Source of the DNA: Cokeromyces recurvatus
Lineage: Eukaryota; Mucoromycota; Mucoromycetes; Mucorales; Mucoraceae
DNA: 64,000 nt
Reading direction: 5' to 3'
Assembly: GCF_025118155.1 (NCBI RefSeq)
Contig: NW_026251389.1
Span: 1,407,016-1,471,015, forward strand
Shown piece by piece: positions 25,062 to 36,811 of this stretch (positions are counted from its first letter, which is position 1; the number at the start of each line of letters is the position of its first letter). Under the pieces are notes generated by a model. That model searched no databases. It was not told where the DNA came from and worked only from the letters and a program-made list of their open reading frames with translations. Made by a program: the position numbers and the translations under genes.

Positions 25062-26246
25062 TCAATTGTTTACTTCACCTTCAGTGATTTGCTTTCCTTT
25101 CACAGTATAATGTTTTGATAAGTAATCCCAAGTATCATTGGAAATGATCATAACATTTGCAAAAGAATTAAAATGAAAAAGATTAACCCCCTTTGTGTTT
25201 AACTGACTAGCAATTGAAGTTAAGAGGGACGTTTGATCGATTTGTACGTGAATGGGAGGTTTCGTTTTCCAACCTTCAACAAACATTTCCCATTCAGCCA
25301 TCCAGCTCGAGGAAATGAAACAAAAACCCGCTGGGTTATTCATGATACGTTGTGGAGTATCCTTCCAACGTAACTGTCTTTCGTATTGTCGAATTGTTTT
25401 AAGTGCTAGTAAATCATCAAAAAGTGATGATAAAGTAGTAGATCCTGTATTATGATGGAGTTGATTTGCATATAGAGTCGTTATCAATTGAGCTTGATAC
25501 TGTTCAGCTAAATCTGCTTCACGACCTCCAATCTATAAAACGAATGAATTGATATTTATTTACGTAACACTGAAAAAGAAAAAGGGTATGTCTGTCTGTA
25601 TGTATGTATGTATATCTATATTCATATAAATACAAATGATATGAATAAACTTACCCAATCAACACATAGTTGACAAAATAATTCTGACATATTTGGCTTA
25701 TAAAATAATGCATGATGATGCTTGTTTTTATGAGCTAAACGTGTATGATGTCTTGCATGACGATCACATACTTTTTTTTTTTTTCACAATATAACAAAGA
25801 AAAAATTAAAGAAAAAAAAAAAGACTTTACATATTTTGGTCCAACTCACCTAATTGATAGCAGTGAGGCGATAAACAGATAAACAAGTTCTCAATACCTA
25901 CTACAAAACAATGTTGACATTGAACAAGTTCCACAAACGTTCTTCTTGTAGCACAATCGAATGTATTTGGCCTTGGTAAGTCAGAAAGATGATGACAAGG
26001 TAAACGTTGGTGATGGCCCCTCACGACATTTTTACATCGAAAATAGAGTTGACGGTACGTTTGTTCTGGATGATTATAATCAATAAAGAAGTCTTGATGG
26101 CAATATTTTTTCCAAACCGATGAATCTGCAATTAATTGCAATTGATAAAGGTATTTATTGCACTGTGACAGTAGAGAAAACTCTTTTGAACTTAGATATT
26201 CTACAATACATAAAAGTATATCGTAATTAAGTTGTAGAATACTCAT
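25062..26246 (-). CDS. F-box protein with ZnF-UBP-like and DUSP-like domains
   Basis: Three exons, 25850-26246, 25655-25770 and 25062-25532, giving 327 aa. The N-terminal LNYDILLCIVEYLSSKEFS with SVWKKYC is an F-box. A Cys/His cluster follows (CQHC, CLSPHC, CDRHARHH, HKNKHHH, CQLC), spaced like the ubiquitin-tail-binding ZnF-UBP. The C-terminal part has FCFISSSWMAEWEMFVEGW then PPIHVQIDQTSLL, which resembles a DUSP domain. F-box proteins recruit substrates to SCF ligases, whereas ZnF-UBP and DUSP are typical of deubiquitinases such as USP20/USP33. No catalytic protease domain is present. A role in ubiquitin recognition by an SCF complex is inferred. Confidence 0.72.
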
Positions 26247-26629
26247 CTATAAAATGTATATTTAAAAAAAAAAAAAAAAAAGAAACTAAATAAAAAAAAA
26301 TATATATATATTTTTATATATAATAAAAAATGTTTCAAAATAAGCTACATATAAATGTATAGATATATACTTTATCATATTTAATAGACGTCCTTCTTGT
26401 AATAAGAAAATAAACAAGAAGCAAAATTATATGTCATTCATTCTATCCTATATATGTATTCCAGTTGATTTATCACAATAAACTTACTATCTTTTTTTTT
26501 TTTTTATCATTAACATAACAAATATACATGCATTTATTTATTTAATAATAATAATAATAAAAAACCCTGTTTCTATTTTGGTGTCAGGAAAAAACATGCG
26601 TGAGTATTACATAAAGATATATATATATA
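26247..26629. other. Short spacer between two minus-strand genes
   Basis: Contains poly-A, TA and TAA repeats. Nothing else seen. Confidence 0.6.
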
Positions 26630-28864
26630 TCACTGTCTCCAACCAGCATTCAATTGCATTAATGTTAATACAGCATCCATAGGAAATTCAGTATTATTGT
26701 TATTGGCTTGCAGAAATTCATGTGTCTGTTGCTGAATATCGTGTTCTGTTACGGTGGTATTATTCTCTGTAGTAGTTTCATGTTTAATCTCGGGTAAAAC
26801 AACATGATCTTCTTTTACTGTGTTATTAGCAGCTGCAGCTGCAGCTGCAGTAGCTGCTTGTAATGTCGTAGCTAACAAAGCAGCTAATTTTTCTTCAGGT
26901 CTATCTCCTAAAACTAAATTATTTTGGAATGTTTGTTGTTGCTGTTGTTGCTCAGCTAATTGAAATTCATTAGTAGTATTAGTATTAGTATTAGTATTGG
27001 TTGTCGTTGTTGTTGTTGTTGTTTCTGTTTCTGTTGTTGCTATTGCTGTTGCTGTTGTTGTTGTTGTTGTTGTCGTAGGTGTAGGTGTAGATGAAGTTTC
27101 TGCTTGTGGTGTGGCATCTGAAGAGGCTTGCTGAGGCTGGTATTGATGTAATTGTTGTAATATTTCAAGTAATTGGAATGGAAATGGATGTAAACCTCCT
27201 TTATCTTTAAGTTCTTCTTTATTTTCTTCTTCAATATTAGATGATGTAGTAGTCATAGTAGCAGTACTTGTTGGTATGTTTTCACTATCAACATGACTAT
27301 TCTCTACTGTTTTTTGTTCTGGTTGTGAGGTTGAAGTATTCATTGTATTTGAAGGTGTATTGGGTGTTGATTCTACCGGGGTTGTACTATGGGTAGCTGC
27401 CGCGGCAACATTGCTTACTAAAGAACGAGCAGCAGCAGGAATACCAAGATTATTACATAATAATGTTAAATAATTAGCATCTGCTAAATTTGGAATTGGA
27501 ATATGGGGTTGTAAATGTTGCATTAATGCTGCAAGATCTAATAATCCTTGATTTGAACTATTTAATGCTGCTACTGCAGCAGCCGCTGCTGCTGCTGCTG
27601 CTGCTGCTGCCGCCTGTGCCTGTTGATTATTATTACTCTGGTTTCCATTGTTATGTCCACCACCTAAAGAATCATCTACTAAACCCTTTCTACGCTCCTT
27701 ATCTTTTCGTTTTTGCTGACGCTTCAAAAATTCTTCTTTAATCCATTTTTGTTTATGTTCACTATCCTCTTTCCCAAATAATTTATGTGCTCTTTTGTTT
27801 ACACGACAACGAAGGTCATTATCTTTGTCTATATATATATATATATAAAAGTTATAGACAAAACTCATTGCTCTCTCTAAATAAAAAATATACTTACTTC
27901 TTTCCTCATTTTGTTGCCTCCAACGCTTTTTACGTTCTCTGTTATCAGCTCTAACCTAATAATATTTACATGTTTATGCATACCCTTCATTTTTTTTTTT
28001 GAATCTTCTACTTTTTTATATATGTATATACCTTTTGATTCATTAATTCACGTTTTAGAAGCTCTGACTGTTGTAACTGGTTTAAATCAGTCACTTGTTG
28101 AGGTTGCTGTGATGGAGCTTGTTGAATTTGAGGTTGAAGAGGTGGAGGTGGTACAGCTTGAGAATGCTGTGTAAGTTGAGGTGACTGACTATTAGGGGTT
28201 GAATTAAGTTGATGAAGTGCATTGTTCTTGCTAGTATCATTTGAAGATGAGGCGGCAGCAGCCATAGCAGCGATTGAATTTTCAAAGTTGGCTAAAAATG
28301 GAAAATTGCCACCACTTGTCAAGGCAGCAACAGTAGCCTGAGCTAATTGTGTATGTGCAGCACTTAATTGTTGTAATTGATGGATGGCATCTAAATTATG
28401 TTGCTCAGTTTGTTCATCTTTCTTTGAAGTTTCCTTTTGTTCAGTACCAGTGTTAGATGTTGGAGGAGTGGGAGAAAGAGACGCAATCGTAGACGAAATG
28501 GAGTTAGCGTCAATAGCAGTTGGGGTTGCTATAGAAGTTCTGGTAACAGTAGTAGCATTGGAGTTAGTTGCCTCAGAGTTGATGGTAATTGCCTCTTGAA
28601 TAATAGGGGAAGAAATGTGTTCTACACTAAAGGTTTTAGCTACATCAGGTGTTCCAATGGAAGAAGAAGGAGATGTTGTAGTTTCAAGTATATTCTTAGC
28701 ATTTACAGTTGCCTCAGGACTATGACTTGTATCAACCTCTGTTGAGTTGGCTACCTTCATTTTTTCTTTGCAGGTTCTTGAATTTCTATACTATTGTCCA
28801 TAATAACATTTGAATTGGTTTGCTGCTGCTGCTGCTGCTGTTGTTGTTCTTCTTCTTGATTCAT
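26630..28864 (-). CDS. DUF3020-family nuclear regulator, Q/A/T-rich, with a single-base frame break in an A-run
   Basis: Three exons: 28032-28864, 27898-27955, 26630-27828. The domain spans exons 1-3: NQKVRADNRERKKRWRQQ, then NEERNKDNDLRCRVNKRAHK, then LFGKEDSEHKQKWIKEEF, the basic DUF3020 module of fungal regulators such as Candida Aaf1. The rest is low complexity: Gln, Ala and Thr-Asn runs. Exon 1 begins MNQEEEQQQQQ and reads to EPAKKK, then meets a stop. One extra A in the six-A run near 28760-28765 would continue directly into KVANSTEVD and complete an NLS-like PAKKKMKV, and it makes exon 1 exactly phase 0 (834 nt). Without it, translation could start at the internal ATG at 28760. Predicted length is about 696 aa if continuous. 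Likely nuclear; targets unknown. Confidence 0.75.
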
Positions 28865-29449
28865 CTTGTGACTGTAATTCAAATGAAATTTAAGAACGAA
28901 GTTGAAATGAAGATTAAAAAACTAACTACTTTTATTTTTATTACAAATAGAACTTAGATAGTATACAATAGTAGTAGAATTAGATGATGGAAAAAAAAAA
29001 AAAAAAAAAAAAAAAAGGAAGTTAGCACTACAAATAATATCCTTGTGCTGAAGTATTAGGTAAAGCCAATGCTTTTTTTTTTTTCCACAATCTGTAGGAA
29101 AAAAAAAATATAGAAAAACGGTCACATACTGCCACTATTTTTGGAATGAAGCATTTATAATGTCCATAAATCATTGGTGGCTGACTTATTAATGCTGAAA
29201 TATCATGGCCATTGAAACTAAATTTACGTTTTTTTGACCTGATTTGCAACATTTATTTGAGTCCATAATTGTTATGACAGACTATAAAGGAAAAGAAATA
29301 GTAAGCATAATGAAAAAGAATTGTATTGATAGAGAACTTTTTCAATAGTCAAAAACAAACGATATTTATTGCACTCGTTATTAATAATGTTACCCTAGTC
29401 ACTTTGTATGATATAATAGAAGAGCTATTAAAAGAAAAAAAAATAATAA
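28865..29449. other. Upstream region of DUF3020 gene with poly-A
   Basis: Contains an A-run of about 27 nt at 28990-29016 and further T and A runs. No supported gene. Confidence 0.55.
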
Positions 29450-29900
29450 TCATTCAGACGTTTTTATTAGCGAAATGAAGTTCTACCACTATGTGAAACT
29501 GCATTGTGCTCAAAACTTGAAGGTTATTAAGAATTAAGCAAAAATCTTGAAAGAAAAAAGGACATTCAAGAGGACCTGTGCTTTTATTGACAAAGCTAAT
29601 TTTAATATTTTTATTGATTGTGTAAGAAGTTAGTCAAAAGTAGGGACCCAATAAAAACAAAAAAGTTCTAATAACCTTGAAGTTATTCTTAATGAAGGTA
29701 TTATAACTATTTCTTTGAGGAAATCTACTCTTATAACCGGAAAAGAAAAAAAAGCGAATAAGTGTGTAATACCAATAGCAGAAATAGGCACAAGTATCGA
29801 TTTTTTTTTCTTTCATTACTTTGCCCATGGTAAAAGTTCTTCTTGACGTGAATGAATTAAAAGGCAACTATATTGTTATGAGCAGATCCTCTTATTTAAA
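29450..29900 (+). pseudogene. Decayed Tc1/mariner-type DDE transposase fragment (copy B)
   Basis: Collinear pieces in alternating frames: KFYHYVKLHCAQNLK, then KRTFKRTCAFIDKANFNIF (first catalytic-Asp strand, FIDxAxFN), SKVGTQ, ITISLRKST, and finally VNELKGNYIVM (second catalytic strand, Asp lost). Order and spacing match the other copies in this window. Several stops, no N-terminus, so it is dead and truncated. Confidence 0.6.
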
Positions 29901-31181
29901 AATGTATAGTAATGAGGGAGTTTGTGAATAAATATAGGCAGTAAATGTATCCATCTTCTCTCATATTCACCTTTTCTAAATCCAATTAGAGTAAAATACA
30001 GTGTTAGAAGACGGCGTTTGATGATGGAGATACTTTAATTCCTCGGATCGTAAAAAACTTGATTACAAGTTAGTTTGCAAAACTATCAAAGACACGTTCA
30101 ATTTTATTATTTAAATGTTGCTATAATACGGAAACAGAGTTTCGAGGTTATATACCTACACTATTATTCTCAAAAAAAAATTTTTTTTTATTCGATCTAT
30201 CTATAGACAATTTCATTGTATATTCGTGTGATCTTGTCCTTAAAACAAGACATAGATGCTAATAAATATGTGTAGCTTTCTTTACATGATATGAAGAGTC
30301 ATTATCACTAAGTTGTGCATGTGCTTCTGGATTAAGATGTACAAGAAACATAACTATCAAACCAGTTCATGTATATAACTTCATCAAGACATGTTCGTAT
30401 GTATGTATTTAATTAATCGTGATAGATGACTGATATATATTATATTTACTGTAATATTATGTATTAGGAATCAAGTTTTGATTTGAACCCTTAAAATTAC
30501 TTTTAAATAGTAACTCTACATAGTGTATCTAAAATAATGAAATTTGGAAATATATATACACGCTTTAATTTAATATTAGAGTAAAGAAATAGGTTCTATT
30601 CGGTTTTTTTTTTCTTTAAAAAAATTGTCTAGTTAAACAATCAGCAATTGTTAAATCACTTATAACTTTCTTTTCTTTTTCTTTTTTCCTTCTTTTATTG
30701 TTAAGGATATACCAAGGATCTTTCTAGGCTCAATATCACCAGTTGCTTTTTCTTTCACTCTAGGGACAATTATAAAGAGAACTTAATGTATTTCGTAAGA
30801 TTTATTTAGTAGCAGATTTGGATCAAATAGGAGTTTGGGAGCTTTTATCCTTTTTAAGACAGGTTATTATTTAATAGCAAAAGGGATAGAAAAATTTGTT
30901 ATTTTTTACTGTCATAAAAAATGAAACTGAGCTCCTCTATCTTATATAAAGTAAGAGCAATAAGAGGTACCTTGTAATGAAGGTCTTTAATGAATAGTAT
31001 AGTATAGACTAAATTTGTCGATGGTATTTCCAGTTTAAATAGTGCTAAAATATTATTAAAAAAAAAACTTCCTTGTTTCATTGTCAAGCTTCTAACACGA
31101 ATACCCGATTTCCTTCATGTTTATCTATGTATTATATTATTAACTATTTGTTGACCTTCAGCAGGGTAAACTGTTCTTCCC

Positions 31182-31216
<35 letters not shown>

Positions 31217-31527
31217 TTCCCTCTATCGCCTTGGCCAACCTATAGTTACCTAAATACCTTTTTTCGTATTCTTATAACTACTTTTGTTTTTTTATTATTA
31301 TAAATACTCGTATCTTGACTGATCTGTCTTAAACTGTTTTCTATATAACTATTGCTTCGTACCTATTAGGTTTTAAATTTATTTTTGTAAATAACCTAGC
31401 AAACTTAATAAAAGTGAAACTAATTTTATGTACAATCGACAAATCATGTGACTTCTTTAAATTTCGAAGTCTAAAAGAGACAAGTAGCATACCTTTTTTT
31501 TTCCTTTTTTATTATTATTATAATATA
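29901..31527. other. Intergenic region with CT microsatellite
   Basis: AT-rich; a CT-repeat of about 30 nt lies at 31185-31213. The CUE-protein promoter lies at its right end. Short ORFs are not convincing. Confidence 0.55.
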
Positions 31528-31652
31528 ATGAACGATAGTATATCTATCTTGGTTGCGGTATTCTTTATCCTAATAGCTTTACGCTGGCTACTTGGTAAGG
31601 GGAAGGATTTCTTTTTTTTTCTTTTCTTTAGAATAGAAGTAATAAGATAAAG

Positions 31653-31688
<36 letters not shown>

Positions 31689-32550
31689 GGCGGCAACCAA
31701 GGTAATAGTAACCAATCTCAACATGGACGAAGACGCACAACAACTAATATGCCTAGAAGAGTGCAACATCGTGTCACTCCTCAAATGGTAATACACATGT
31801 TCGAATACTTGGAGTTTTTATTAACAACTTTTTTATTTTTTAATTAGATTGAGATGGTTCGTGCCATGTTCCCGGATATTCCTACAGCTGCCATTCAGGC
31901 GGATCTACAAAGAACAGGATCTGTCGAAACTACCGTTGATAATGCACTTCGTGATGGAGGACTTCCTTTGGTAAGATGTATATACAGTATCGTTATTAAA
32001 TATTGCTAACATGAATAAATAGCCAGCTTCCATGACAAACAATCAACAAGGTTCAGCTAGTACTAATACCAATTCACCTACTACTACTACTACTACTAAT
32101 ACAGCTACTGGAAACAATGTACGAAGAAAGTCACCTAGTCATCCTAATTTAGTACAAAGATATAAAATTGATATTAATAATGATATGAGTAAGGAGCCAC
32201 CTAAAGTATGGGAGAGTAGTCCAGATAAAAGACAGGAAATATTAAGAAAACGTAAAGAGTTCATGATTCTTCAAGCAAGAAAGTAAGTAAAACGAATTTG
32301 ATAAATAAATGACGTGAAATTCATTGTTAACTTGTATTACAGAAAATTATTAGAACAGGAACAAAAAAAGAAGCAACAACAACAACAACAACAAGAAGAA
32401 GAAGATGATAATGATGAGAAAAAAAATAAATCATTTGATGATATGTCTGTCGATGAGTTAAATTCACTCAGTGCAGAACAAAGAAGAGATCAAATGTTAC
32501 AAGCTTTACAAAAGAGAACAAACAGCAGTAGTAGCAGTTCCACTTTATAA
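31528..32550 (+). CDS. Cue1-like ER membrane protein with CUE domain
   Basis: Five exons: 31528-31594, 31690-31787, 31848-31970, 32023-32282, 32343-32550, giving 251 aa. The N-terminus is a membrane anchor (ISILVAVFFILIALRWLLG). The CUE domain follows in exon 3: MVRAMFPDIPTAAIQADLQ, then VDNALRDGGLPL, carrying the MFP and L-L motifs that contact ubiquitin. The C-terminal half has KRQEILRKRKEFMILQARKK, a poly-Gln/Glu stretch, and DELNSLSAEQRRDQML. Yeast Cue1 tethers and activates the E2 Ubc7 at the ER for ER-associated degradation, and the C-terminal helices here may be the E2-binding region. Orthology to Cue1 is likely but not proved. Confidence 0.8.
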
Positions 32551-32858
32551 AATTCCTTTTTTTTTTTATTTTATTTTATATTTTTTTTTATTTTTTTTTT
32601 GGAACAATAAAAAAGAGTAATATGTTGTCAGTCAGAGTTGAGCATCTATTTTGACTACATACAATTATAGATAATAAATGTGTTATGTATATCAGTTTAA
32701 AATGACTATTACTTTTTATGTTAAATAATTTGTATTATCAGAAAAATTAAATTAAAAATATACTTTTTTTTTCTTCTTTTCCTCAATCTCTTATTTTTTT
32801 ATTTTTTATTTTTTTACTTTTTTTTTTTTGTTAATCTTATTTGTAAATATTTATCGTA
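32551..32858. other. Short spacer, T-rich leader of Pumilio gene
   Basis: 3' UTR of the CUE gene followed by a C/T-rich tract just before the Pumilio start codon. Nothing else seen. Confidence 0.6.
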
Positions 32859-35102
32859 ATGTTGCCTCAAAGGCCTGATTTACATCAGCCTAGAGCAACC
32901 AATTTACCTCAAGGACAGGTAGACATTATTATTTAATAAATAGTCGTATAACTTACAATATTATAGCTTGCTGCTCTTTTACATGGTAAAATAGATTATG
33001 ATAACTTGTTTATTCCTAATCAAGGAGAATCAAGTTTATCATTATTTCCTGAAAATCATCGTTCAAATAGTGCACCACCCACTCAACAACAGCAATTACA
33101 GCAACGACAACAAATGTCTAGACGTACTTATAATGTAGACACTAATGTGGATCTTGAGCAACTAAATTATAATTATGATGTAAATTGGCAAATGTGGCAA
33201 CCTATAGAAGGTAACGGCTACAAATAAATTTGATGATGCTTATTGGCTTATATTTCTTTTGCAGATCCTAATAAAAATCAAAAGAATTTTGTAGAAGACT
33301 TCATACGTCAGGTAAATGATAATTCTATTTATTGTACGATATATTAAATGCTTACAAAAAAAAAAGGATTACTTTCCTCGTCGTACAACTTCACCTTTGG
33401 TTGTGCTCCCTCAACAAGCTAGACAACGTAATGTTCCTCCTAGTTTTTCGTTTGATGATTCCATGTTATCTACTGGAGATCTTGACATAATTCAAAAGCA
33501 ATATAAAGATCAACTTAACGCGCTCGATTATTATGAAAATATGGCTAAATCACATCACTTACCTTCTAATAATGATCGAACCGCTTCCTCTGTTTCGCGT
33601 CATCCAGTGTTAAATAATAATACTACAGCAATACCACCTCTATTGGCTCGTTCCAATTCAACTCCTCCTGGAAGAAACATGATATATAATCAACAAAATA
33701 TGTTACTAAACCAGCAATTCAGTAGATTAAATTTAGGCAATGATATGATCATGTCAAATCCTCAAAGTAGCTCATCCTTGCTTATGGGATATAATAATAA
33801 TCCATCTGAACTTGATACCATTTATGGTAATAATTGGAGTCAAGGGGATATAGCAGCATATCAACAAGGTATAAGAAGTTATTCATATAATGAATAATGA
33901 ATAAAATTTAATTAGTAAAGTTTACATATAATATAGCTGCTGCTGCTGCTGCTGCTGCTGCATTAGGTCATCCTGGTTCAGAAAACATAGCAGCAGATAA
34001 AAAATTACATGCATTACAACAACAACAACAACAACAACATCAGTTACTATTACAACAGCAACAGCAACAACAAGTACTACTACAGCAACAACAACAACAA
34101 AAGGCTTACTCTAGAGGAGTATCTAGATCTAATCATCATATTACCAATCATCATCATCACCATCATCATCAAGACCTCACCCTTAATATGCACAGCCCGC
34201 TTCTTGAAGAATTCCGTGCCTCTAAATCAACTAAAAAATATGAACTGAAAGATCTTAAGAGTCATATTGTCGAATTTAGTGGCGATCAATACGGTTCCCG
34301 CTTCATTCAACAAAAACTGGAAACAGCTTCTAGTGATGAGAAACGCATGGTATTTGAAGAAATCTTGCCTAATGCTCTACAACTTATGACAGATGTCTTT
34401 GGTAACTATGTCCTTCAGAAATTTTTTGAACATGGTAATCAAATGCAAAAGACAATATTGGCTAAGCAAATGGAGGGACATGTGATATCACTTTCGTTAC
34501 AAATGTACGGCTGTCGTGTAGTTCAAAAGGCGCTTGAGCATGTCTTAACAGAACAGCAAGCGACGCTGGTTAAAGAATTAGATGGATGTGTCCTCAAGTG
34601 TATCAAGGATCAGAACGGTAACCACGTGATTCAAAAAGCGATTGAAAGAGTACCTGCTCAACATATTCAGTTTATTATCGATGCATTTAGTGGACAAGTG
34701 TATCATTTAGCAACACATCCATATGGATGTCGTGTAATTCAGCGAATTTTTGAACATTGTACTGAGGAACAGACTGTAAGTACAAGATACAAAAGGAAAG
34801 AAGAATGATGGCTAATATATACACATATACATGTAGACATTTATATTAAATGAATTATATTCATGTGCAGAGCAACTTATCCAGGATCAATATGGTAATT
34901 ATGTCATTCAGCATATATTAGAGCGTGGAAGACCTACTGATAAATCGATGGTGATTGAAAAAGTGCGTGGTAAAGTGCTTCAGTTGAGTAAACATAAATT
35001 TGCTAGTAATGTAGTCGAGAAATGTGTTGATTTTGGAACAAAAAGTGACCGTCAATTATTGATTGAAGAAGTTCTTCAACTTCGACCTGATGGGTAAATT
35101 AG

Positions 35103-35133
<31 letters not shown>

Positions 35134-35493
35134 AGAGAGAGAGAGAAATAAATCGTATATTCACAAGTTACATATTCTGAAAATAATATATAGTTCATTA
35201 CCGTTGGTGTTAATGATTAAGGATCAGTATGCCAATTACGTTATTCAAAAAATGTTAGATATCGTAGACAATGACCAACGTGAATTACTCGTAAATGAAA
35301 TCAAGCCTCATCTTCAATCCTTAAAGAAGTATACCTATGGCAAACATCTTATTCAAAGTAAGTCTTATTATTCAAATACATAAGAATGTAATGTAGTAGA
35401 TAATAATATTTCCTCTATTCTACTATTTAAATAGAAGTAGAAAAGTTATTGCCTCTTATTCAAAACGAACTTGAAACAGAAAAAACGTTATAA
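32859..35493 (+). CDS. Pumilio/Puf3-type RNA-binding protein
   Basis: Eight exons give 723 aa: 32859-32918, 32967-33210, 33265-33311, 33367-33868, 33937-34775, 34837-35093, 35194-35357, 35435-35493. The N-terminal half is disordered with Ala, Gln and His runs (about residues 290-370). The C-terminal half is a full PUF domain with eight repeats. Base-contacting triplets read SRxxQ, NYxxQ, CRxxQ, NHxxQ, CRxxQ, NYxxQ, SNxxE and NYxxQ for repeats 1 to 8 (for example GSRFIQ, GNYVLQ, GCRVVQ, GNHVIQ). By the established PUF code these specify UGUAUAUA, i.e. the Pumilio response element UGUANAUA. Role: 3' UTR binding and mRNA decay or translational repression, by family. It converges on the nucleoporin gene with only 85 bp between stops. 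Confidence 0.92.
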
Positions 35494-35578
35494 TAGACAT
35501 TAGAGACAGCAAGGAGAGTAATCTTGAATTACTATGTAATATTATATATATATATATAAATAAACGTAATTAATTTTA

Positions 35579-36811
35579 TTATCGAAGCTCAATTGGAGGT
35601 TCTACTTCTGGTATATAACGATATTTGAATTGTGGAGCTGAAAATGCTTCTATATCAGATTGTTTAGCTGTTGATGTTGTTGATGTTGTTGTTGTTGAAT
35701 TCATAGTGTTAGTAATAGTGGCAGCTTGTCCAAATCCTGTATTATTATTAGCTAAAGAAGAAGTTTGTCCAAAGGCAGTAGTAGAGCCAAAGGCTGGAGG
35801 AGTTGCTGATGCAGCAGCACCAAAGGCAGTAGGTGTTTGCCCAAATGCTGTAGGCTTTGTTCCAAAGCCTCCGCCTTGACCTAAAGCACTAGTAGATCCA
35901 AATGCTGGTGTACCGCTTCCTAAAGCGCTTGTTGATCCAAATGCTGATGTAGTGTTATTACCTAAAGCACTTGTAGAGCCAAATGCAGGTGTTGAACTAC
36001 TACCTAAAGCACTTGTTGACCCAAATGCAGGAGCACTACCAAAGGCTGAAGGTTTATTCACACCAAAGGCTGAGGTTTGTCCAAATACACTTCCACTACC
36101 GAAAGCATTTGTTGTTGATCCAAAAGCAGATGTATTACCAAAAGCAGATGGTTTAGCAGCCCCAAATGCAGAAGCCTGTCCAAATGTGTTTGAAGCTGCT
36201 CCAAATGCTCCTCCTGTATTTGTAAACGGTACAAATGGAGCATTAGCTGCTGAACCACCAAATGGACTTGCTTGTTTTGATTTTTCTTTTTCATAATGCT
36301 GAATGGCACCCGAAGGATTATTTATAATGGCATTCACTTGAGTTTCTACTTGAGCTGCAATTTGATCATGATTTGTAATCTAAGAATAGCAAAAAAAAAA
36401 ATTATAAAATGGTTCTTTATCTTTTTTTTTTTTTTTAAAAAAAAAATACTTGCAAATTGATTGGCATTTCCAGTTGTACGCATGCTTGTATAATATAAAA
36501 GTCGATCTTCTTCAGGGCTTCTATCAGTACCTACAATTAGGTTAGGCTCTTCTTTTGCTGGACCAAATACACTTAGTTTCCATTGTGGACGATCGTCTGT
36601 TAAATTTGTTTTTAAAGAAGTTTCACTAATGATGCAAGTCGTTAATTTATATGTTTAAATTTTTGAGTCAAGTAAAATTTTACTTGTATTTTGCAGTTGC
36701 AATCATTCCTGTCGAACTGCCAAGTCGATTACTTTGTGGATTTATGTGTTGATAATTACATGAATTACCCTTTAGGCAATTACCCTGTAAGAAATATCTA
36801 CACACTGCCAT
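35579..36811 (-). CDS. CCCH zinc-finger FG nucleoporin, NUP42/Rip1-like
   Basis: Three exons, 36684-36811, 36454-36625 and 35579-36379, giving 366 aa. The N-terminal CCCH finger is CRYFLQGNCLKGNSC followed by NYQH. A middle block has PQWKLSVFGPAKEEPN and SPEEDRLLYY, then the C-terminal region is packed with FG-type repeats (AFGSTSALG, FGQ). This layout matches human NUP42 (NLP1/hCG1) and fungal Amo1/Rip1-like proteins at the cytoplasmic side of the nuclear pore, which work in mRNA export. Intron 2 must use a GC donor (TTT then GCAAGT) to keep phase; the nearest GT donor one codon on is out of phase. Confidence 0.82.

Noticed and set aside
27490..28745. Plus-strand ORFs opposite the DUF3020 gene
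   Set aside because: They are antisense translations of Gln/Ala/Thr repeat codons, with low-complexity Leu/Val/Ser composition and no independent signal.
35625..36296. Plus-strand ORFs opposite the FG nucleoporin
   Set aside because: They mirror the FG-repeat codons on the other strand; the spliced CCCH plus FG gene explains the region.
36451..36454. GT donor inside GCAAGTATT for the NUP42-like intron 2
   Set aside because: It leaves exon 2 out of phase with the only sensible acceptor; the GC donor is phase-perfect.
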